From NCBI GenBank assembly GCA_035691865.1, contig DASSIM010000023.1, positions 62,001 to 126,000 of the forward strand: a DNA stretch of 64,000 bases, written 5' to 3'. The position numbers and the translations under genes were made by a program. The DNA comes from Nitrosopolaris sp035691865. GTDB lineage: Archaea; Thermoproteota; Nitrososphaeria; Nitrososphaerales; Nitrososphaeraceae. The notes below the pieces were generated by a model. The model was not told the origin of the DNA. It saw nothing but the letters and a program-made list of their open reading frames with translations, and searched no databases. Positions 58,575 through 64,000 of the stretch are shown piece after piece. Every line of letters begins with the position of its first letter. Position 1 is the stretch's first letter.

Positions 58575-59308
58575 CGTAAGTTACCAGTTGTCGAAACAAA
58601 AGTTTATCGTTAACGAATACAATACCTCAACATAAAATATATAATAAAGTGTCAAAACTTCCAATGACTCAAGAGCATGTGGCAGACATAATCTACTACT
58701 ATTCTGTCCTATTAGAAATGGTAAGTCGGGATCGGCTGCATGAGAATGTAACTTGCTTTATGACGTGGAACATGAGATGTGTTACGCCGGGGACTTTATG
58801 ACCCCAGTACTTTGTGTTTCAATCTGCTCGGTGCCGAAATCTAACTAGCAGATATCTTCGCAAAGTCCGACGTGCAGGGACGAATCAGTATTTCGTTAAG
58901 AAGTCCAGCCTCTATGTAGGCTGAGTAGTATTCGCGCCCATCTTTGTCATTTTTTTATCACCCGCGACTGCATGTGCTTTCCATACTGTGTTTGAGGAAG
59001 GTAAGCGACGTGTCTCCATTGGATACGAAGGTGAGCATCTTATAAAGTAAATTTAGAATCACTCCTCGCATAGAACTATGACTCAATGCTCACGGCCTAA
59101 AATGTGGGACTGAAAGATTCAAACTATCCGCTATTGAAAGTCAGAATGTCGAAACTCATAAATCATAAAAATGTATCCTTGACTTTAGATGTCCAAATAT
59201 GTCCCTGTCTGGGCCGGTCGAGACATGTTATCTTCACATGTTGAAGACCCTTCAAATCATAATGCGGGAATAAAATTTAGAACAACAGTTGATACAGGAG
59301 AATTCTAA
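58575..59308. other. Long intergenic region (734 bases), partly GC-richer
   Basis: The stretch 58740-59000 is more GC-rich than the flanks. The minus strand has a short protein-like run near 58900 (GREYYSAYIEAGLLNEILIR) that soon stops. It may be decayed sequence; nothing callable. Confidence 0.4.
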
Positions 59309-60118
59309 TTGAGTCACAAGATCAAAGCTAGTAATGGAATTGATATTAATGTTGAAGAAATTGGGACTGGTAAGCCAATTGTTTTCATCCATGGTTGGCC
59401 GGTCAATCATAACATGTTCGAGTACCAATTTACAGAGTTACCTAAGCATGGCTATCAGTGCATTGGTATAGACTTACGAGGTTTTGGGGAATCTGATAAA
59501 CCCTGGGATGGTTACAATTATGATACAATGGCTGATGATGTCAAGGCCGTGCTAGATACTCTCAACCTACAGAATGTGACTATGGTAGGCTTCTCGATGG
59601 GTGGGTCAATCTCCATTCGTTATATGTCTCGTCACCGCGGGGCTCATGTTAACAAGCTCGCTCTTCTAGCAGCGGCAGCGCCGTGCTTTACTAAACGAGA
59701 AGATTTTCCTTATGGTATTGATAAGACCGCAGTAGATGATCTTATCAGCCAAACCTATGAAGACCGGCCTTCTATGCTCAGAAACTTCAGCCAGATCTTC
59801 TTTGCTGCTCCTGATAAGCTTAGCCCAGAATTCAAGATCTGGAACCTAAGCCTGGGTTTGGCAGCATCCTCGTATGCGACAATTCAATGTGCACTTGAAC
59901 TCCGAGAGGCAGATCTGCGTAAAGATTTGTCTACCATCCAAGTACCTACTCTTATTCTTCATGGAGTTAATGATCGTGTATGTTTATTCGATTTGGCGAA
60001 GGTTATGCATGAGTCTATCAAAGGTTCTCAGCTTATACAAGTTGAGAAAGCTGGTCATGGCTTTCACTACGAAGAACGTAAAAGAGTCAACTCAGAACTC
60101 GTTAACTTTATTGGATAG
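59309..60118 (+). CDS. Alpha/beta hydrolase (haloperoxidase/esterase type)
   Basis: A 269-residue enzyme starting with TTG. The oxyanion turn is IHGWPVN (27-33), the nucleophile elbow GFSMGGS (94-100, Ser96), then Asp222 (HGVNDRV) and His250 (AGHGFH). The cap (about 125-190) is that of cofactor-free haloperoxidase-like esterases. GC content is higher than in the neighbours and the closest family members are mostly bacterial, so transfer from bacteria is plausible. Substrate unknown. It stands alone upstream of a gnd relic. Confidence 0.88.
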   Translation: MSHKIKASNGIDINVEEIGTGKPIVFIHGWPVNHNMFEYQFTELPKHGYQCIGIDLRGFGESDKPWDGYNYDTMADDVKAVLDTLNLQNVTMVGFSMGGSISIRYMSRHRGAHVNKLALLAAAAPCFTKREDFPYGIDKTAVDDLISQTYEDRPSMLRNFSQIFFAAPDKLSPEFKIWNLSLGLAASSYATIQCALELREADLRKDLSTIQVPTLILHGVNDRVCLFDLAKVMHESIKGSQLIQVEKAGHGFHYEERKRVNSELVNFIG

Positions 60119-60339
60119 TCCTTTTTTTCTGTTAAAGTGCATGCGTTCTTACTCTGAAGTAGCTAGCTAGATGATATTTTTGCTAGGTTCTGGAATTATT
60201 TTAGTGGTTGATAGTGTCGTATCTATTTCAACACTTGGGAAGAATATGCAGTTATAAGAAAGGCCCAGAGCGCAAAGCCGGATCTAGAAAGAAATCGTGC
60301 AAAAGTAGCGCGTGATTATGAATCACTTATCTCATATTT

Positions 60340-60773
60340 CCTAGAGTTATTTATCTGTCTCAACCAGCGGGACCCACTATTGATACAGTGCTAGGGCTAC
60401 TGGTGATGGATGGGGGCAATTCTTTCTACATGGACACTATTAAACGGGAACAAGAACTCTTTGACAAGGGAATATATTTTCTTGACTGCGGAACGAGCGG
60501 TGGACTTGAAGGCGCCAGACATGGTGCTTGCTCTATGGTTGGTGGAGGAGATGCAGATGCGGATCGCAGATCCTAATCTAAAAACCTTGGCCCTCATCGA
60601 AGATGGATATGTTTGCACTGGTCAGGCCTGGTAGTGGACATTTTGTAAAGCTAGTACATAACGGGATAGAATTTGGAATGTTGCAGCCTATAGGCGAAAG
60701 CGTATCTCTACTGCTACAAGGAAATGGGTTTATCCAAATTTTCAAGAACTGGTCCCGTAGAGGTGAGCAGTAA
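60340..60773 (+). pseudogene. gnd: 6-phosphogluconate dehydrogenase relic
   Basis: Three successive phases carry a 6PGDH: PAGPTIDTVLGLLV with MDGGNSFYMDTIKREQELFD and FLDCGTSGGLEGARHGACSM, then IADPNLKTLALIEDGYVCTG, then PGSGHFVKLVHNGIEFGMLQ to TAA at 60771. The catalytic GTSGG and KxVHNGIE are intact, but two frame changes and a short deletion (between GLLV and MDGG) break the gene. The N-terminal NADP-binding domain and C-terminal helices are missing. A dead copy beside a possibly transferred hydrolase hints at an acquired and decaying segment. Confidence 0.7.
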
Positions 60774-60861
60774 ATGTGTACAGACTGCCATTTGAAAAAT
60801 CCACGGGATACAGGAATTCCCACTAGCCATCTTAGCTTTGTAGTGAGTTATAAAAATAATA

Positions 60862-61173
60862 TTAACCCTTCTCAGCAGCCCTCTGTGTGGTGAAATAGAA
60901 AGCTATATTGAATTGTTTGACGCAACCCTTCTTTACTCCAATAACTTTCATAATGGTGATATTATCGATATTTTTATAGCGAACTATGGAGTAGTATGAA
61001 ATCGTAATAGCGTATAGGTGAATTGATGTGACATATAACGAGCCAGATCTTGTCCGCTTTTCTTTGGATTGGATAATAGCTGCACGGCCTTTCATCGCAA
61101 AGGATATTCCAAACAAGGAGGAAGAATAGACCAACGCCAGGATCATCACAGCGCTATAATTCCTTTTCTTCAT
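60862..61173 (-). CDS. Hypothetical secreted or membrane protein
   Basis: A 103-residue frame starting MKKRNYSAVMILALVYSSSL, a good signal peptide or anchor (7-26). The rest is basic with beta character, and no motif is seen. It is divergent from the sensor kinase with only 128 bases between the annotated starts. The kinase frame is open far into this gap and overlaps its 5' end on the other strand. Confidence 0.4.
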   Translation of the reverse strand: MKKRNYSAVMILALVYSSSLFGISFAMKGRAAIIQSKEKRTRSGSLYVTSIHLYAITISYYSIVRYKNIDNITIMKVIGVKKGCVKQFNIAFYFTTQRAAEKG

Positions 61174-61301
61174 TCTTTTCTAAAAATGAGACTCTAATAA
61201 AATACACACTTGTACCATCCATTCCTCTTTCGATAATTGCAATTCTATCCATTAATGCTAATACTTGGGTACTTTCTGAAATACATCATTTTTATATTGA
61301 A

Positions 61302-62918
61302 ATGTTTGCTGTGATACTCGCTACCATACTCTCATTCTACTACGTTTCGCGTTATCGTACTTTAAATGATAAGTTCAGTCTATTTCTTGGAATAGGTTTT
61401 CTCGCTAATGCTTTAATCGATTTGTTGCATGTTATGGTCTCTTATAATTTTATAAACGAGCCGCTCTTTCTCAAATATTTTATACCACAGACATGGTTTG
61501 CAGGAAGGTTATTTCTCAGTGCTATGTTTGCTATGGCAATCGCGGGTTATCCTATATTGTCTAGGAAAGAAGGTCCCTACACTAGTGTATTATCTGTTGC
61601 ATCCTTGTTTAGTTCAAAAAAGAAAAGACAAGTACAGCAGCTATCGCCTCCTGTGTCTGAACAAGGCAGAAAGGAAGAAGGACAAGAAAGAACAAAAAGA
61701 GAAAGCCGACATAACAAATTAAAACAAAAAATACTTTTAGTTTCACTAGCTATACTGGCTGGTATAGCTGCAACAAGCGCGGTAAGTTCGCTTTTCCTAG
61801 TTTTTCCTGGTTTAGTGTTAGATAATTATCCCCTGCATAGACCCTATGAGATTCCTCCACTCATATTATTTTTAGTTGCTTTATTTTATTTTTATAAAAA
61901 TCGACTTGATAAGAAAAATGATGTTTTCTATAAAGGAATAGTAGCTTCTATACTAATTGATGCCTTTGCAGAGCTTATAATCTCTTACTCAAGTGCTTCA
62001 TTTGATACAGCACATAATGTAGCTCATATTCTCAAAGATGCGGCTTATTTTGTTAACATTATTGGACTAGCGTTATCGAGTATCAATTATAATCTGAGAT
62101 TAAAAGAAAGTAACGATAGGTTAGAGGAAATTAATGCTAGATTGAAAGAGAGAGAGGAACTGATTCTGAGTCAATATGAGAGGTTAAAGGAGTCAGATAA
62201 AATGAAGAATGAGTTTATCAATGTAGCCTCTCACGAATTGCGAACACCTGTTCAACCAATACTTAGTCTGTCAGCACTCCTTCGACCAAAAATAAGAGAT
62301 GTTCACCAACAAGAATTATTAGATGTCATCATAAGAAACGCAAAAAGACTTCTACGTCTTACAGAAGCAATACTGGATGTTACAAAGATCGAAAGCCAGT
62401 CTTTAACGCTAAAAAAAGAACGATTCGATTTAAATGACGTAATAATAAATGTGATGGATGATATATCATTAAGCTCAGGATTCCTTAACAACGAAAATAT
62501 AAGGCTATCATATGATCCTCAGCATATTATATTAGATGCAGACAAAGGGAGAATAATACAAGTTATTTCTAATTTACTAGGTAACGGTATTAAATTTACC
62601 AAGGAAGGTACAATCACCGTCACGTCAGCAATAAAAGACAGCTGGGTTGTCGTTAGCATTAGTGATACTGGTCAAGGCCTAGACCCCGAAGTATTGCCAC
62701 AATTATTCACAAAGTTCAGTACGAAATCTCCCATACACGGCGCCCAAATGGGAACTGGATTGGGTCTTTTTATCTCTAAAAGCATAATTGAAGCTCATGG
62801 CGGCAAGATTTGGGCCGAGAACAATAATGGTTCTGAAAGACCGGAAGGGGCTACATTTTACTTTACGTTGCCGACAGTCAACAAGGAACAACAAAAAAAC
62901 ACTTTTTCCATGGGTTAA
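61302..62918 (+). CDS. Sensor histidine kinase with MASE3-type membrane sensor
   Basis: A 538-residue protein. The N-terminus (1-265) has about six to seven membrane segments in MASE3 style (YVSRYRTLNDKFSLFLGIGF, then DLLHVMVSYNF). A linker with basic repeats (about 105-140) interrupts them. The HisKA helix carries His311 (NVASHELRTPVQP), followed by the ATP lid motifs NLLGNGIKFT, DTGQGLDP and GTGLGLFIS. The ATG at 61302 cuts inside a membrane helix; the frame upstream to about 61203 reads protein-like (LVPSIPLSIIAILSINANTW) but has no ATG, GTG or TTG. A partner response regulator is not adjacent. Confidence 0.87.
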   Translation: MFAVILATILSFYYVSRYRTLNDKFSLFLGIGFLANALIDLLHVMVSYNFINEPLFLKYFIPQTWFAGRLFLSAMFAMAIAGYPILSRKEGPYTSVLSVASLFSSKKKRQVQQLSPPVSEQGRKEEGQERTKRESRHNKLKQKILLVSLAILAGIAATSAVSSLFLVFPGLVLDNYPLHRPYEIPPLILFLVALFYFYKNRLDKKNDVFYKGIVASILIDAFAELIISYSSASFDTAHNVAHILKDAAYFVNIIGLALSSINYNLRLKESNDRLEEINARLKEREELILSQYERLKESDKMKNEFINVASHELRTPVQPILSLSALLRPKIRDVHQQELLDVIIRNAKRLLRLTEAILDVTKIESQSLTLKKERFDLNDVIINVMDDISLSSGFLNNENIRLSYDPQHIILDADKGRIIQVISNLLGNGIKFTKEGTITVTSAIKDSWVVVSISDTGQGLDPEVLPQLFTKFSTKSPIHGAQMGTGLGLFISKSIIEAHGGKIWAENNNGSERPEGATFYFTLPTVNKEQQKNTFSMG

Positions 62919-63315
62919 ATCTGGAAAAATCACATAATCCAAGGTTGGCATAAGAGACTCTAGAAGCCTAGAGATTTTCGGGGCGCTAGTGTGATTACGG
63001 AAACCAAAAGGAGAAGGGAGAAATTACCTTCAATCCGTGAAGAGATTTGTAGATTGAAGTTTATCAATCAACATTGTCTACGTTGAGCCTACAAAGTGTC
63101 AGTGCAGCAAACAGTGCAAGATTTCGAATATTTTGTAGTTGTCTTGTTACCTGTTTTAAGGAGTAAGGTAGATAGACTTAAATTCTTTCGTAAGCTCTAT
63201 TTCTTTACCTCAAAATAAAATTGGTTTGGTCAGTAGTGGCAACAACCATCTAATTAAGAGTTGGTCATCCTTTTGTTCAGTAAAATGAAACAAGAATAAA
63301 ATAAAAGAGATGAAT
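62919..63315. other. Intergenic (397 bases)
   Basis: No gene seen between the convergent kinase and thioredoxin genes. Confidence 0.4.
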
Positions 63316-63645
63316 TTATCCCGCAACAGATTGGTTCTTTAGAAGCGATTCTTCTATGAATTTTCGATAAACTTCTTTGGGAGCTGCACCTACTGTTCTT
63401 GCGATTTCTTTTCCGGCTTTGAATAGTAATAGAGAAGGAATCGAGCGCACACCATATCTCATTGCAATTTCTTGATTTTCATCAACATTTAGCTTGACTA
63501 CTTTTATTTTATCGCTCATGGTTTGTGACAGTTGCTCTACTACTGGACCAACCATCCTACACGGTCCGCACCATTCAGCCCAAAAATCAACGAGGACAGG
63601 TAAATCTGATTTTGTTACATCTTTGTCCCATGAATTGGTTGTCAC
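63316..63645 (-). CDS. trxA: Thioredoxin
   Basis: A 109-residue protein with the redox motif FWAEWCGPCRM (21-31; Cys26 and Cys29) and the cis-Pro loop GVRSIPSLLLF. It reduces protein disulfides using thioredoxin reductase; no trxB is in this window. Length and start (MTTNSWDKDVTKSDLP) are normal. Upstream is AT-rich, and an HxlR redox-type regulator lies about 150 bases upstream on the same strand. Confidence 0.93.
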   Translation of the reverse strand: MTTNSWDKDVTKSDLPVLVDFWAEWCGPCRMVGPVVEQLSQTMSDKIKVVKLNVDENQEIAMRYGVRSIPSLLLFKAGKEIARTVGAAPKEVYRKFIEESLLKNQSVAG

Positions 63646-63796
63646 ATGAATTATACCTTATCACCTAAATAGCTTTAGTTTTTTATCTAATATAAATTAA
63701 TTAGTTGCCACATGAAATAGAATTAACTTATCCATCTAATACTGTTTTAGAAGCCGTATTGAGATATGTTTTGATAAAGTTACGATAGCAAGTCCA

Positions 63797-64000
63797 CTAG
63801 ATTGTCAACTGAACAGTTTGCAAGCTGAACTTCAGCAATATCCCTGCTCGAACTGGGCTTGGTTTTGCATCTATGAACACATCCTTGGTACAATGTTTCA
63901 TAGAGTCTGCAGCGATATCATCAAAAATGGGTTGCAATGCTAACCCTTTAATAGTAAGATAGTATCCTATTCTCACAGGTTTTTCATATAGGTACACTTT
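63797..64000 (-). CDS. HxlR-family regulator, C-terminal part (runs off the window)
   Basis: The frame enters from the right edge and reads KVYLYEKPVRIGYYLTIKGL, ALQPIFDDIAAD, then CTKDVFIDAKP and a stop at 63797. It is clearly homologous to the full HxlR protein at 18.2-18.6 kb (matching KVYPNEKPVRVEYYPVEKGL, LQPI and CSKDVFKDAKP). The tail after DAKP is different and longer. The N-terminal Cys and DNA-binding helix are outside the window. Confidence 0.85.
   Translation of the reverse strand, partial: KVYLYEKPVRIGYYLTIKGLALQPIFDDIAADSMKHCTKDVFIDAKPSPVRAGILLKFSLQTVQLTI

Overview
The window looks like a piece of an ammonia-oxidising archaeal (Thaumarchaeota/Nitrososphaeria) chromosome. The evidence is a TFB-type initiation factor, a clamp-loader large subunit (RfcL), an archaeal PCNA-binding NreA-type protein, many secreted S/T/N-rich proteins, an HTH-DUF1724-type regulator, cupredoxin and PsbP-like secreted proteins, and AT-rich TATA-like boxes close to start codons. 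The low GC and low coding density would fit a Nitrosocosmicus-like member of Nitrososphaerales. That genus-level placement is inference only.

Layout. 1-4.3 kb: edge of a patatin-like lipase, an acyl-CoA thioesterase, secreted S/T/N-rich proteins (one broken) and a membrane-anchored HNH protein. 4.3-13.2 kb: NreA-like repair protein with a PIP box, a frameshifted Rieske protein, a truncated flavin reductase abutting a PAP2 phosphatase, an SDR oxidoreductase, a pterin dehydratase, a DUF1724 regulator and a His-rich extracellular protein. 14-26 kb: aldo/keto reductase, a winged-helix membrane protein with a G/D/F-rich tail, HxlR regulator, TFB, FMN-binding protein, metallophosphoesterase, siroheme nitrite/sulfite reductase and a 2-hydroxyacid dehydrogenase. 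27-32 kb: secreted polysaccharide deacetylase, cupredoxin, cupin and sparse sequence. 32-47 kb: a low-density accessory zone with several decayed genes, plus a phasin-like helical protein, family-4 uracil-DNA glycosylase, DUF45 metallopeptidase, an unknown two-gene pair and an SQR/NDH-2-like flavoprotein. 46-57 kb: TRAM protein, Met-rich secreted protein, ferritin-like protein divergent from TatC, RfcL, class-V aminotransferase, PsbP-like and Ig-like secreted proteins. 57-64 kb: zinc-ribbon mini-proteins, alpha/beta hydrolase, a 6-phosphogluconate dehydrogenase relic, sensor histidine kinase, thioredoxin and the edge of a second HxlR regulator.

Two themes stand out. First, gene decay is heavy: about a dozen recognisable genes are broken. 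Some are broken only by one-base differences in A-runs (M3 peptidase, Rieske protein), which could be sequencing error. Others carry in-frame stops or deletions (36.5-37.0 kb, 33.4-34.2 kb, gnd relic), which look like real decay. Second, there are many very small proteins (36-95 aa) with Cys/His metal-binding patterns, several too short for ordinary gene calling. I see no tRNA, rRNA, CRISPR array or intact insertion sequence. I found no convincing new multi-gene system. The most interesting unknowns are the membrane winged-helix protein at 17.5 kb, the overlapping unknown pair at 39.8-40.6 kb and the Asp-to-Asn class-V aminotransferase at 52.8 kb.
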